Shown here: one piece after another, positions 1-6,929 of the stretch | Layout of the letters: every line of letters begins with the position of its first letter | How positions within the stretch are numbered: the stretch's first letter is position 1 | Position numbers and translations under genes: made by a program | The notes under the pieces: model-generated | The model's input: the letters and a program-made list of their open reading frames with translations, nothing else | Told to the model about the DNA's origin: nothing | The model's database searches: none | DNA from: Candidatus Bathyarchaeota archaeon | GTDB lineage: Archaea > Thermoproteota > Bathyarchaeia > Bathyarchaeales > Bathycorpusculaceae | Direction: 5' to 3' | DNA: 12,456 bases | Assembly (NCBI GenBank): GCA_016649625.1 | Contig: JAENXI010000011.1 | Coordinates: 1-12,456 of the forward strand

Positions 1-312
1 TGGTAGACCAATTGTTTTGTCAAGCTTTACTGAAATGCGATCTCCAACTTTAAATCCACTTTTCTCATACTCATCCAAAGTAATCTTAATTATTGTAGCA
101 GAACTACCCATCATCTGCTTGGAAATCACATTCCCCAAATTCTTCATCATGTCATTAGCTGAAGTAAAAGCAACCATGGAGGGATTGTTCATCTTCCTTT
201 GAGGTCCTCTAAGATCGGAAGGATTCTTTAAAGTAATCAAGATGAAAGGAGACCCATCAGAAGCAGCGCTAATCTCAGTAATCACATATTCCTTAACTAA
301 ACTCATTTTCAT
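1..312 (-). CDS. Hypothetical archaeal protein, N-terminal part (cut by left edge)
   Basis: An open minus-strand frame of 104 codons starts at ATG 312 (a second in-frame ATG lies at 306) and runs off the window with no stop. An in-frame TGA nine codons upstream limits how far the start can move. The protein begins MKMSLVKEYVITEISAA and later contains a Met/Asn/Ser-rich stretch and the phrase KVGDRISVKL, which looks like the end of a small beta-rich fold. There is no signal peptide or membrane segment. I do not recognise the family. The steady amino-acid composition and the lack of stops support coding; a plus-strand frame at 17-202 is its shadow. No clear Shine-Dalgarno site precedes the start. 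An A-rich TATA-like stretch lies about 30-40 bases upstream, so a short-leader transcript is possible. The function is unknown. Confidence 0.7.
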   Translation of the reverse strand, partial: MKMSLVKEYVITEISAASDGSPFILITLKNPSDLRGPQRKMNNPSMVAFTSANDMMKNLGNVISKQMMGSSATIIKITLDEYEKSGFKVGDRISVKLDKTIGLP

Positions 313-383
313 GACCCAACAAATACCAATGCAGTCTCATTTTTATTTTTTCGGTTATTAATCCTTGGTTTGTTCCAAAAAAA

Positions 384-487
384 TGGGGAGGTTGCGAGTG
401 ATGTCTCCACTGGGGCTGGGGGTCATCCTTGCCTTGTGCTTATTTCACACTATGGAAGATGCCTTTCGTTTTGCGTTATTTTTTTTG
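384..487 (+). ncRNA. Candidate small structured RNA (speculative)
   Basis: A GC-rich island in an AT-rich gap can fold into a hairpin of about nine pairs. The fold is slightly better on the plus strand because one pair there is G-U and would become A-C on the other strand. A run of eight T residues, a typical archaeal termination signal, follows, although no plus-strand protein gene exists here that would need a terminator. A TATA-like TTTTTATTTTTT at about 340-352 could start such a transcript, but the same bases could serve the minus-strand gene. It matches no RNA family I recognise, and boundaries and strand are guesses. Confidence 0.2.
479..486 (+). terminator. T8 run, possible archaeal terminator
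   Basis: Eight consecutive T residues on the plus strand follow the GC-rich segment. Archaeal RNA polymerase terminates at such runs without needing a hairpin. It would end a plus-strand transcript from this intergenic region. In AT-rich DNA it could also be chance. Confidence 0.25.
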
Positions 488-602
488 ATTAAATTTTAAT
501 CCAACAACAACGTGCTTATGCGTACAACGGTTTGATTATGAAAAAAGAGGTGGATTACAGGACAATATAAATAATAAAAAGAAATGGAAATGAGAAGAGG
601 AA

Positions 603-1298
603 TTAGCGCGATCTACTGCGCACTTTAGGTCCTAACAAAGTCCAAAGCCAATCCGCAAATTCTCTCAAATTCTTAGTTTGAATATGAACCTCTCCAGGCC
701 CTGAAATCTCAGTCACCAAACCTTCACCACCCAAAAGAGTCTCTTTTAACCCTCCAAACTTTTTAACCTTGTATTCACAAGACTCACTAAAGCCAACAAG
801 ATGAAAATTATCAACTATCAATTTTTGACCTGAAGCCAGATTATGCGTATCAATAGCACCAAACGTGTTAATGAACAATGAACCATTACCTTTTGCTTTG
901 AGCATAAACAATCCTTGACCAAACAACCCTTTAGTAAAGCCCTCCCATTTAACATCTAAATCCACATCTTGTGAAGAAGCAATGTACGCAGATTTTTGAA
1001 TAACAAATCCCTGACCAGGCTTAATATCCAGCTTTTCTATATCACCAACTGGCGCAGCCACTAACCCTATTTCTCCAGGACCATTTTTGGCGGTATATTG
1101 ATTCACCCAGAAAGATTGTCCTCCAATCAGCTTTAATCCTATGCTGCCTAAGAGACTTTTTTCTCTTTTTTTGGTGAGTGCTTCTATGTTTGGATCCATA
1201 TATGTTAGTGCGCCTGACTCTGCAGTTATCGATTCATCTTGATCTAAATTAACTACAAGCAAGGAATAAGATGGACTATATTTTATTTCATATTTCAT
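603..1298 (-). CDS. AIM24 family protein
   Basis: This 231-residue protein has the length and layout of the AIM24/TIGR00266 family, a single beta-rich domain of repeated strands found in bacteria, archaea and mitochondria. Family features visible are the early SITAESGALTYMDPNI segment, the GGQSFWVNQYTAKNGPGEIGL segment, and the late GEGLVTEISGPGEVHIQTKN block near the C-terminus. No signal peptide or transmembrane helix is seen, so it is probably cytosolic. The C-terminus ends in a basic RSRSR tail. The biochemical role of archaeal members is not established. The start is an ATG with GAAGAG 8 bases upstream, a weak ribosome-binding site. A 132-bp gap and its own TATA-like box separate it from fwdC, so it is probably transcribed independently. 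Linkage to the Fwd operon is by position only. Confidence 0.9.
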   Translation of the reverse strand: MKYEIKYSPSYSLLVVNLDQDESITAESGALTYMDPNIEALTKKREKSLLGSIGLKLIGGQSFWVNQYTAKNGPGEIGLVAAPVGDIEKLDIKPGQGFVIQKSAYIASSQDVDLDVKWEGFTKGLFGQGLFMLKAKGNGSLFINTFGAIDTHNLASGQKLIVDNFHLVGFSESCEYKVKKFGGLKETLLGGEGLVTEISGPGEVHIQTKNLREFADWLWTLLGPKVRSRSR

Positions 1299-1335
1299 TT
1301 AAATTACTCTTCAGCGATAAATATGTAATGTAGTT

Positions 1336-1345
1336 CTATAAAAAA
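1336..1345 (-). promoter_or_regulatory. TATA-like box upstream of the AIM24 gene
   Basis: On the minus strand the sequence reads TTTTTTATAG, centred about 43 bases upstream of the ATG at 1298. A transcript starting about 25 bases downstream would have a leader of roughly 20 nt. This fits an independent promoter in the fwdC-AIM24 gap, but AT-rich DNA gives many such matches. Confidence 0.35.
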
Positions 1346-1430
1346 TTGTTCTAGTGGAAAAGAACTTACAAAAGAAAACTTGGTGTTTTGTCCACTCTGC
1401 AGGTAAAAACTCATGAACAAATCAGAAATT

Positions 1431-2252
1431 TTATAGGAAACGCTCATATTGTGACATTTGTGGATTTTTTTCTTTTGACACGAAAAGTTTACCTTTTCCG
1501 GTCTCTGCAAGATCGCCTAGAAACACGTAAAAGGGCCCAACAGCCTTTTCACCAGTCTCAATCTTAACTTTTCCTTTAATAAGTTCAAGAGCAAAAGTAG
1601 GCATTATATTCTTCAAGATTCCGGATACTACGATTTTTCCTCCAGTCATGCAAGCGCCTAGTCTTGTTCCAGCATTTTTCTCGATATGAATCACTCCTCC
1701 CGTCATACGAAAGCCCATAAAAGAATCGGCATTGCCATGAATTTTAATTACTCCACTTTTCATGTAAATGGCTGCGTCACTGCCAACATTACCATGTACA
1801 ATAATCTTTCCATTCCTCATTCCAACAGTGCTTCCTCGATAGGGTGAACCCAAGTAATCACCCGCATTTCCTTTAATCTCTATCAAACCACCTTTCATTT
1901 GTGAACCTGTCCAGCCTTCAGTATTTCCATTAACAACTATTTTTCCGCCGGACATTTTTTTACCTAAATGCATTCCAACATTGCCATTAACTACTATTTC
2001 CCCTTGAGTCATACCCCAACCAATTCTTTTAACTTTGATTACGTCACCAATAATTGTTATGTCGGGAGATTTGACAGAAGTTACATCTATTTTAAAAAGC
2101 TCACCGAGTTTTCTCTTTTTGTTGCCTTCCCATACAGGTAAATTGGAGAGTTCTTCTTTGGTTTTCCCTTGAAAAACGTCTGGAGTTATACACTCAGCGA
2201 TTATTGGGTATTGATATTTTTTTAGAGGAGTTAAAACTATCATTTTAGACAT
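1431..2252 (-). CDS. fwdC: Formylmethanofuran dehydrogenase subunit C
   Basis: FwdC is the structural beta-helix subunit of the formylmethanofuran dehydrogenase complex and packs against FwdA and the FwdB/D pair. At 273 residues it has the usual length. An N-terminal segment of about 80 residues is followed by roughly seven tandem repeats (about residues 84-213) of the form GG-x-I-x-V/I-x-GN-x-G with an intervening M-x-GG. This is the parallel beta-helix pattern shared with the C-terminal domain of glutamate synthase. It is the last gene of the operon: its ATG at 2252 overlaps the end of fwdA by 8 bases (ATGTCTAA), so translation is probably coupled. A second in-frame ATG lies three codons later, so the exact start could be either. 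It has no catalytic residues of its own. Confidence 0.96.
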   Translation of the reverse strand: MSKMIVLTPLKKYQYPIIAECITPDVFQGKTKEELSNLPVWEGNKKRKLGELFKIDVTSVKSPDITIIGDVIKVKRIGWGMTQGEIVVNGNVGMHLGKKMSGGKIVVNGNTEGWTGSQMKGGLIEIKGNAGDYLGSPYRGSTVGMRNGKIIVHGNVGSDAAIYMKSGVIKIHGNADSFMGFRMTGGVIHIEKNAGTRLGACMTGGKIVVSGILKNIMPTFALELIKGKVKIETGEKAVGPFYVFLGDLAETGKGKLFVSKEKNPQMSQYERFL

Positions 2253-3936
2253 CTGCCTTAATTGTTATTGGACTTGAGTTTTTGAGATAATGATCAGAAA
2301 CTGGGTAATTATCAAACTCAACAGTCCAGTATTCTCTGAATTTTCTTTTGATTTCTTCATCAACTTCTACTTCTTGTGAAGTCTGGACGTCAACCCACAT
2401 AGTTTTGCCAGCTGATTGTTGAAGGACTTCACCATCCTTAACTAAAACCTTGCCGCCTTTAATTGTATAGGCCACATTGCTAAAGGCTCTACGAAAAGTT
2501 TTGTATTTTTGCGCAATATCTACTTTTTCAGGATTCAAATTAAAAATCGCAATATCTGCATCCGCTCCTACACCTAGATGTCCTTTCTCCTTGAGACCCA
2601 AAGATTTTGCTTGACCTGCCCGGGTAACGATAGCAAGATCATAAAGACTTAACTCTCTAGTTATTGATGGAAGAAGACTTCTTCTTTGGCCTTTCCTATG
2701 CAATCTCTTAAAAGTAGCCTCCCTGGCTTTTTTACTAACTAACCAAGCTAGAATTTTGGGATAAGCAGTAAATGGGCCAGCATTAGGATGATCCGTTGTC
2801 ATAAAAACTTTCCACGGATTTTTAGTCATAAGAGCTAGCTCCAAACCAATAGACCATTGTATTGCGTTAACTGGATTTTTGCGTTTATAACGAAACGGAA
2901 TTATTCCTCCACTAGTTTCAGTCTCAACATCACTATTTACCCACTTATGACCACTTAACTGGTATAGAGTATATTCAAAAGGACCATCTGCAGTCATCGT
3001 GGTGGTGTCCGTAAAAATTATTTGCCCCATATCAAAGGTTATGTGATCATGATTGTTAATGTATTTAGTAATTTCTTCAGCACCTGAAGTCAATGTTCCC
3101 CAATCTTCCCCAGCAAAACTACTAAACTGTAAATGAGTTATATGAGCCACTGGTTTACCATCATTAGGAATACTTTCTAAACACTTCATTGTCTCCAAAG
3201 TTGTAGTATAATTGCCAGGAATTCCAAGATTATTAGTATGAAGATGAATTGCATGAGGCAAATTTAGCATCTTATTAACTTTCGCAAGTCCACACATTAT
3301 CTCTCTTGGAGTTATACAGAAATTAGGAACCTCATCGTCGATACTATGAACATTTCTACCAAACCCCCAGGATTCTAATCCACCTGGATTTACAATTTTG
3401 ATTGCGTAGCCTTTAGTAATCCTTAACATCCAAGCAACATATCTTGCACATTCTTCAAAATCACCTTTCGAAAGATTTTCAAGAACAAGCCACCAATCAC
3501 CTAGAAGAGGATAAGTAGCCTTATCCAACATAGGAATATCATTTAATTCTTCATGAGTATGTTTAGCTTCTAAAGGCGCCATAGAAGGATTCATTACAGT
3601 TGTGTAACCCATACGCGAATATCTATAACCTGTTATAAATGTGGAAGGAATAGAATATCCAACACCAGAACGGGTATTAGCTGTCTTTCTTACAAAATCT
3701 TTCTCATGATCTTCTGGACGCACCAGTCTACCAGTATTAACCTCAGCCCCAGCAATATGAGTATGAATATCAACACCACCAGGAAAAACAGTTAAGCCGG
3801 TAGCATCAATTATTTTTGAAGTTCTTTCAGTTACTGATTCAACGATTTTTCCGTTTCTAATAGCAATATCCATTTTGTCCCCATTTACACCATTCAAAGG
3901 GTCAAAAACAAAACCATTTTTAATTAACAAATCCAT
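2245..3936 (-). CDS. fwdA: Formylmethanofuran dehydrogenase subunit A (metal-dependent amidohydrolase)
   Basis: FwdA is the binuclear-zinc amidohydrolase subunit. It condenses the formate made in FwdB with methanofuran to give formylmethanofuran, or hydrolyses it in the reverse direction. The 563-residue protein matches the family length. The metal-binding HTH motif is at H58/H60 (VDIHTHIAG). The lysine expected to be carboxylated is K180 (GYAIKIVNPGG). Further His ligands are in HLHTNN (H231, H233) and AHITHL (H265, H268). The catalytic Asp is D382 in MTTDHPNAGPF. These positions agree closely with the residue numbers I know for the Methanothermobacter enzyme. A strong GGAGGT site lies 8 bases before the ATG. 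The gene starts 1 base after fwdB ends and overlaps fwdC by 8 bases. It appears intact and catalytically complete. Confidence 0.97.
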   Translation of the reverse strand: MDLLIKNGFVFDPLNGVNGDKMDIAIRNGKIVESVTERTSKIIDATGLTVFPGGVDIHTHIAGAEVNTGRLVRPEDHEKDFVRKTANTRSGVGYSIPSTFITGYRYSRMGYTTVMNPSMAPLEAKHTHEELNDIPMLDKATYPLLGDWWLVLENLSKGDFEECARYVAWMLRITKGYAIKIVNPGGLESWGFGRNVHSIDDEVPNFCITPREIMCGLAKVNKMLNLPHAIHLHTNNLGIPGNYTTTLETMKCLESIPNDGKPVAHITHLQFSSFAGEDWGTLTSGAEEITKYINNHDHITFDMGQIIFTDTTTMTADGPFEYTLYQLSGHKWVNSDVETETSGGIIPFRYKRKNPVNAIQWSIGLELALMTKNPWKVFMTTDHPNAGPFTAYPKILAWLVSKKAREATFKRLHRKGQRRSLLPSITRELSLYDLAIVTRAGQAKSLGLKEKGHLGVGADADIAIFNLNPEKVDIAQKYKTFRRAFSNVAYTIKGGKVLVKDGEVLQQSAGKTMWVDVQTSQEVEVDEEIKRKFREYWTVEFDNYPVSDHYLKNSSPITIKADV

Positions 3937-3937
3937 T

Positions 3938-5398
3938 TTAGGCTACCTCCAAGGTTTTTAATTTTATATTTCGAACTTCATTTAGAATTCTACTAAGAAT
4001 TTCTTCATCTGAAAGCAATCCTTCTGGTGGATCAACCACTTTTTTTAATGGAAGCGGAACATGATCCATTCGATATGCAGTTCCTGCTTTTTCGATACCA
4101 ACAATTGATGCTGGAAAAACAATATCGCCAACTAAAGATGTAGCGTTCATATGAGGATCTATAACAATGAGAGGATTTTTTACCAAATGTTCAACAGCTC
4201 TACGAGGAAAATTACTCACAGGATCTGAAGCAATAACTAGTCCCGCATCGGACTCCTCACGCATCAAAATATCAACTACAGTCGTTTCTCCAGGATTATA
4301 CCTAGGATACCCCATTGAGAAGTCAATACCATATGGATATCCACTTTGCCAAGTGAAAACTGTGTTAGCACCAGTAACATTAAAATGTCCACGCATAGGC
4401 ATTATAGCAAATTTTGTCCGCATATTCAAATCGCGGACTAATGAAATGGCAACATCAATATTTCTAAATTTACCTGCACTTTGAGTTAAACCCATTCCAA
4501 AAAATATTACGCCAAACTCACAACTTGTCATAGCATCGACTAATTGTTGAAGATACTCAACAGGCACACCAGCAACTTTTTCAACATCTAACTCTTGATC
4601 CTTAACCAAGGCCCTAACAGCTTGGATCAACTCATAATCTTTTCCATACTCAACCTGAAGAAAATAGTCTGCCACCTCAGCAGTCATAGACTTTCGAACA
4701 TCTACGACAATTAATTTTCTACCCTTTTTATTCAAAATTTCAGGAGGTTTATTATCATTCACCGAAGGAGCTATATGTGGATGTCTTTCCTTTAGAATGC
4801 CTTTTCTTTCAAGACTTCTAAGTTTCTTTTTTCCTGCTGCTGCTTTTACTTTATTAATATAACTTTTCCATTCACTACCTTCAAATCTTCCATCAGTGAA
4901 AGAAGTGTAACGTTCAAGATGTCTGGGATGAGCACTCCAAGGATCACAACCCCAATAGATGATAAGATCAGCACGATGTCTAACCTGTCCTAGAGTACAA
5001 GTTGGAATTCCTACGTCTTGAACTCCTAGAATTGATGGTCCATGACAAACTACAGCTGTATTATCAAGAACACCACCAACTTCTTCTGCCAAGGCTACAC
5101 CTATACGTTGAGCTTCACAATCAGTTGAACTCCACCCATAAAGTATGGGGTAAGTGGCATTAGCTAGAATTTCAGCTGATTTTTGAATAGCCTCGTCATA
5201 TGATACTGGAACAAGTTCTCCATCTTTTCTCATAAGAGGAGTGGTAATTCTGTGTTTATTATTATGGCTGAAAAATTTTGCCTCACACATTGCACAACCA
5301 TTTTTTACCTGAGCCACCGCACCATCGGCAATGGTTAATTCGATATCATCACACAAACAGCCACAAACAGGACAAGTTACAGATTTAACTATCGACAT
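3938..5398 (-). CDS. fwdB: Formylmethanofuran dehydrogenase subunit B (W/Mo catalytic subunit)
   Basis: FwdB holds the tungsto- or molybdo-bispterin cofactor and one [4Fe-4S] cluster and reduces CO2 to formate. The N-terminal cluster motif is CPVCGCLC (C9, C12, C14, C16) followed by C35/C38. The expected metal ligand is C118 in VCHGPS, the same residue number as in the methanogen enzyme. It is cysteine, not selenocysteine. Other family blocks are WGCDPWSAHPRH (about 149-160) and MRGHFNVTGAN (about 335-345). The protein has 486 residues, about 50 more than the members I know. The excess is a Lys-rich hydrophilic insert at about residues 173-225, between the AHPRH block and LIVVD. The start is well supported: GGAAGGT lies 7 bases before the ATG, 5 bases after fwdD ends. 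Electron-supplying polyferredoxin subunits (FwdF/FwdG) are not in the window. Confidence 0.97.
   Translation of the reverse strand: MSIVKSVTCPVCGCLCDDIELTIADGAVAQVKNGCAMCEAKFFSHNNKHRITTPLMRKDGELVPVSYDEAIQKSAEILANATYPILYGWSSTDCEAQRIGVALAEEVGGVLDNTAVVCHGPSILGVQDVGIPTCTLGQVRHRADLIIYWGCDPWSAHPRHLERYTSFTDGRFEGSEWKSYINKVKAAAGKKKLRSLERKGILKERHPHIAPSVNDNKPPEILNKKGRKLIVVDVRKSMTAEVADYFLQVEYGKDYELIQAVRALVKDQELDVEKVAGVPVEYLQQLVDAMTSCEFGVIFFGMGLTQSAGKFRNIDVAISLVRDLNMRTKFAIMPMRGHFNVTGANTVFTWQSGYPYGIDFSMGYPRYNPGETTVVDILMREESDAGLVIASDPVSNFPRRAVEHLVKNPLIVIDPHMNATSLVGDIVFPASIVGIEKAGTAYRMDHVPLPLKKVVDPPEGLLSDEEILSRILNEVRNIKLKTLEVA
3945..3950 (-). promoter_or_regulatory. Strong Shine-Dalgarno site of fwdA
   Basis: GGAGGT on the minus strand, 8 bases before the fwdA ATG at 3936 and lying inside the last codons of fwdB. 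It fixes the fwdA start and shows that internal operon genes here use leadered, Shine-Dalgarno-guided initiation. Confidence 0.85.
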
Positions 5399-5403
5399 AA
5401 TTT

Positions 5404-5805
5404 TTACCTTCCAAATTCTTTTCTCAAAAGCTCTTTTAGGGTTAATATGGGTTGATTAAGAGCAGGTTGTACTTCAACAGGTGTTCCTTTAAAAGAGGGC
5501 ATACCTATGCTTGTTGTTTTTGTGCTACAAATTGCGTTTGCCCAAGGCCCATAGGGTATATAAACCAAACCAGGCATAGCACCTCGAGGGTGTCTCACAG
5601 CTCTTAGCACCACAGATCCTTCTTCAGTAGAAAGAAGGACATGGTCATTGTTTCTTAATTCAAGTTTGTTCATATCAGTTTCATCCATGTAAACCATAGT
5701 AGTGCTTTGAAAATATTCTTGAGTACCTTTTCCAGATTCCTTTCCTACGCCTTGTTCAATTGTTCTTCCGGTAAGTAAAGTCAAATTCAATTTTTCCTGT
5801 ACCAT
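5404..5805 (-). CDS. fwdD: Formylmethanofuran dehydrogenase subunit D
   Basis: FwdD is the small subunit that corresponds to the C-terminal molybdopterin-dinucleotide-binding domain of formate dehydrogenases. It completes the cofactor pocket of FwdB. All 133 residues fit the family: the opening TGRTIEQG motif, the DMNKLELRNNDHVLL segment, and the block IPYGPWANAI followed by T-x-x-x-GMPSFKGTPVEV near the end, which binds the pterin. It is the first gene of the fwdDBAC operon and is followed by fwdB after 5 bases. The ATG at 5805 has AAAGGG as a moderate ribosome-binding site about 8-9 bases upstream. A TATA-like box lies about 40 bases upstream, consistent with the operon promoter here. Confidence 0.96.
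   Translation of the reverse strand: MVQEKLNLTLLTGRTIEQGVGKESGKGTQEYFQSTTMVYMDETDMNKLELRNNDHVLLSTEEGSVVLRAVRHPRGAMPGLVYIPYGPWANAICSTKTTSIGMPSFKGTPVEVQPALNQPILTLKELLRKEFGR
5406..5412 (-). promoter_or_regulatory. Shine-Dalgarno site of fwdB
   Basis: GGAAGGT on the minus strand, 7 bases before the fwdB ATG at 5398 and overlapping the fwdD stop codon. It supports the chosen start and translation within the operon. Confidence 0.7.
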
Positions 5806-5840
5806 AGCTGTAACCCTTTACCAAATATTGTTAATTGGCT

Positions 5841-5850
5841 AATATTTAAG
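5841..5850 (-). promoter_or_regulatory. TATA-like box, probable fwdDBAC promoter
   Basis: On the minus strand CTTAAATATT is centred about 40 bases upstream of the fwdD ATG. A start about 25 bases downstream would leave a leader of roughly 15 nt, enough to include the AAAGGG site. It lies just after a T7 run that could end the upstream CitG-like transcript, which supports separate transcription of the Fwd operon. Confidence 0.45.
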
Positions 5851-5859
5851 AATAAAGCC

Positions 5860-5866
5860 AAAAAAA
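5860..5866 (-). terminator. T7 run after the CitG-like gene
   Basis: Seven consecutive T residues on the minus strand start 14 bases after the stop codon of the CitG-like gene and precede the fwdD TATA-like box. T-runs of this kind terminate archaeal transcription. No clear hairpin is present, as is normal for archaea. Confidence 0.4.
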
Positions 5867-5880
5867 CTTTCGAATAAACA

Positions 5881-6822
5881 TTACGGACGATAACCAGTTA
5901 GAACGTAAAACCCTAAGGTAGCTGCAATTAAATCGGCCGTAGTTCCTGGATTTAAATTGTTTCCGTTTTTTCTAAGTTTGTTATCAAAAACAATTAGTTC
6001 TTGTTGACCTTCTTTTGTGTCCAAACCGCCTAATTGCAATAGATAATTTGCGTCAGAAGAAATTTCTTGAGAAAGTTTCAATCCCACTTTTCGGGTAATT
6101 AGCGTGTCTGGATGTTTTGACAAAACTTTAAGGTAGGTATGTATTATGGCAGTGTTTAGATCTCGAGTTTTTAGTTGTTCAAGTAGATATGGATAAGCCA
6201 AATCACTAGAAATTGAATAGTTGCTAATCCATTCTGAACAAACGTTATCATAATCTGCAGCAATTTTAAAAACATCGTAAAGTGGAATATTTTCTTTAAG
6301 TATACGATTTTTTGATTCTGGTGATGTTAAATCAAAATCTGGAGCGTTATTAAGACCACTTGGTTTTATAGCGTCAAAAGCCTCGTAGAGATGAACTGCA
6401 TCTTTAGGTGAGGTTGATTGAAGTACTTTCTTTAAATTCGCTCTAAGCTTCAAAAGGTCAAAAACATCTTCTAATTGAGTCATACCAGCTGCAGCGGCTA
6501 TAGGGACAAATAAAATTATAGCGCCAAGTAAAGTATTACCACCTTTTTGCCACACGTTTATTTCTTCCAAACAATTTTGAATTATTTTACCTATACCTAA
6601 GTTTTTGACCTCCAAATTCCCTTCCAACACAGAAATACCTCGAAACGCAGCAGTCTCAAAAAAAGGAATCGAAGCGACAGCTGAGGCTAAGAAATGTTCA
6701 AATTTTGTACCTTTAAACCCAGATGATAAATTTACATTACCTGGTTTCTTGGAACTAACTTCTAATAGCAAACCTAGCTGCAAAGCTTGAGAAACAAGTT
6801 TAGCTTTTTGAAGGGGAAGCAT
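5881..6822 (-). CDS. CitG-like protein (triphosphoribosyl-dephospho-CoA synthase family)
   Basis: The 313-residue protein has the characteristic blocks of the CitG/MdcB family (PF01874). These are EVSSKKPGNVN at about 21-31, GGNTLLGAIILFVPIA at about 94-109, HPDTLITRKVG at about 237-247, and NPGTTADLIAATLG at about 291-304. Characterised bacterial members use ATP and dephospho-CoA to make the prosthetic-group precursor of citrate or malonate lyase. No citrate or malonate lyase gene is in this window, so that reaction should not be assumed. Archaeal homologues probably act on another substrate. Its place upstream of the Fwd operon makes a role in C1-cofactor metabolism an attractive inference, but no more. 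The ATG at 6822 lacks a Shine-Dalgarno site and has a TATA-like box about 20-25 bases upstream, consistent with a leaderless mRNA. A T7 run and a new promoter separate it from fwdD. Confidence 0.85.
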   Translation of the reverse strand: MLPLQKAKLVSQALQLGLLLEVSSKKPGNVNLSSGFKGTKFEHFLASAVASIPFFETAAFRGISVLEGNLEVKNLGIGKIIQNCLEEINVWQKGGNTLLGAIILFVPIAAAAGMTQLEDVFDLLKLRANLKKVLQSTSPKDAVHLYEAFDAIKPSGLNNAPDFDLTSPESKNRILKENIPLYDVFKIAADYDNVCSEWISNYSISSDLAYPYLLEQLKTRDLNTAIIHTYLKVLSKHPDTLITRKVGLKLSQEISSDANYLLQLGGLDTKEGQQELIVFDNKLRKNGNNLNPGTTADLIAATLGFYVLTGYRP

Positions 6823-6837
6823 ATAAGAAACAAACCT

Positions 6838-6848
6838 ATTTTAAAAAA
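6838..6848 (-). promoter_or_regulatory. TATA-like box for the CitG-like gene
   Basis: The minus strand reads TTTTTTAAAAT centred about 21 bases from the ATG at 6822. The spacing fits a leaderless or nearly leaderless archaeal transcript, and no Shine-Dalgarno site is present. Confidence 0.4.
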
Positions 6849-6901
6849 TTCGAAAAGAAGCTTTATTAACGTTATGCAAAAATCTACAAACATTAGAATT
6901 A

Positions 6902-6912
6902 AATTATAAAAA
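6902..6912 (+). promoter_or_regulatory. TATA-like box for the first nucleotidyltransferase gene
   Basis: The plus strand carries AATTATAAAAA centred about 23 bases before the ATG at 6930, again the spacing of a leaderless archaeal transcript. Together with the opposite box at 6838-6848 it makes 6823-6929 a divergent promoter region. The 8-base palindrome TAACGTTA at 6867-6874 sits near its middle. Confidence 0.45.
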
Positions 6913-6929
6913 TAAATAGGGAAAGAAGT

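Larger units (their letters stand above)
313..602. other. 290-bp intergenic region with GC-rich hairpin segment
   Basis: No convincing protein gene is seen on either strand. Positions 384-433 are distinctly richer in G than the AT-rich surroundings. On the plus strand GATGTCTCC (400-408) can pair with GGGGGTCATC (418-427), with one T-T mismatch and a G-U pair, around a loop of about 10 bases. A T8 run follows at 479-486. The 8-mer GTGCTTAT occurs at 436-443 and again at 512-519. No tRNA T-loop, CRISPR repeat, SRP or RNase P signature was recognised. Both flanking genes are on the minus strand, so the region also holds the end of the AIM24 transcript and the promoter of the left-edge gene. Confidence 0.6.

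Noticed and set aside
17..202. Short plus-strand open frame of 61 codons
   Set aside because: It lies entirely antisense to the partial minus-strand gene at 1-312, which has better coding character and reaches the window edge.
313..602. tRNA, C/D-box guide RNA or RNase P RNA in the intergenic gap
   Set aside because: No T-loop GTTCRANNC, no paired C and D boxes and no conserved RNase P core motif were found on either strand.
1304..1510. Minus-strand open frame of 68 codons between fwdC and the AIM24 gene
   Set aside because: It overlaps the end of fwdC in another frame, has a Phe/Ser/Lys-rich composition like translated non-coding DNA, and resembles no family.
4167..4484. Plus-strand open frame of 105 codons
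   Set aside because: Fully antisense to fwdB, a well-conserved gene; it is a shadow of its codon pattern.
4721..4882. Intein in fwdB as explanation of the extra residues
   Set aside because: At about 50 residues it is far too small and has no splice-junction Cys/Ser or terminal His-Asn motif.
5045..5047. Selenocysteine at the FwdB metal-ligand position
   Set aside because: The codon for residue 118 is TGT (Cys), not TGA, and the frame has no internal stop.
6605..6790. Plus-strand open frame of 61 codons
   Set aside because: Antisense to the conserved N-terminal part of the CitG-like gene; no own signals.
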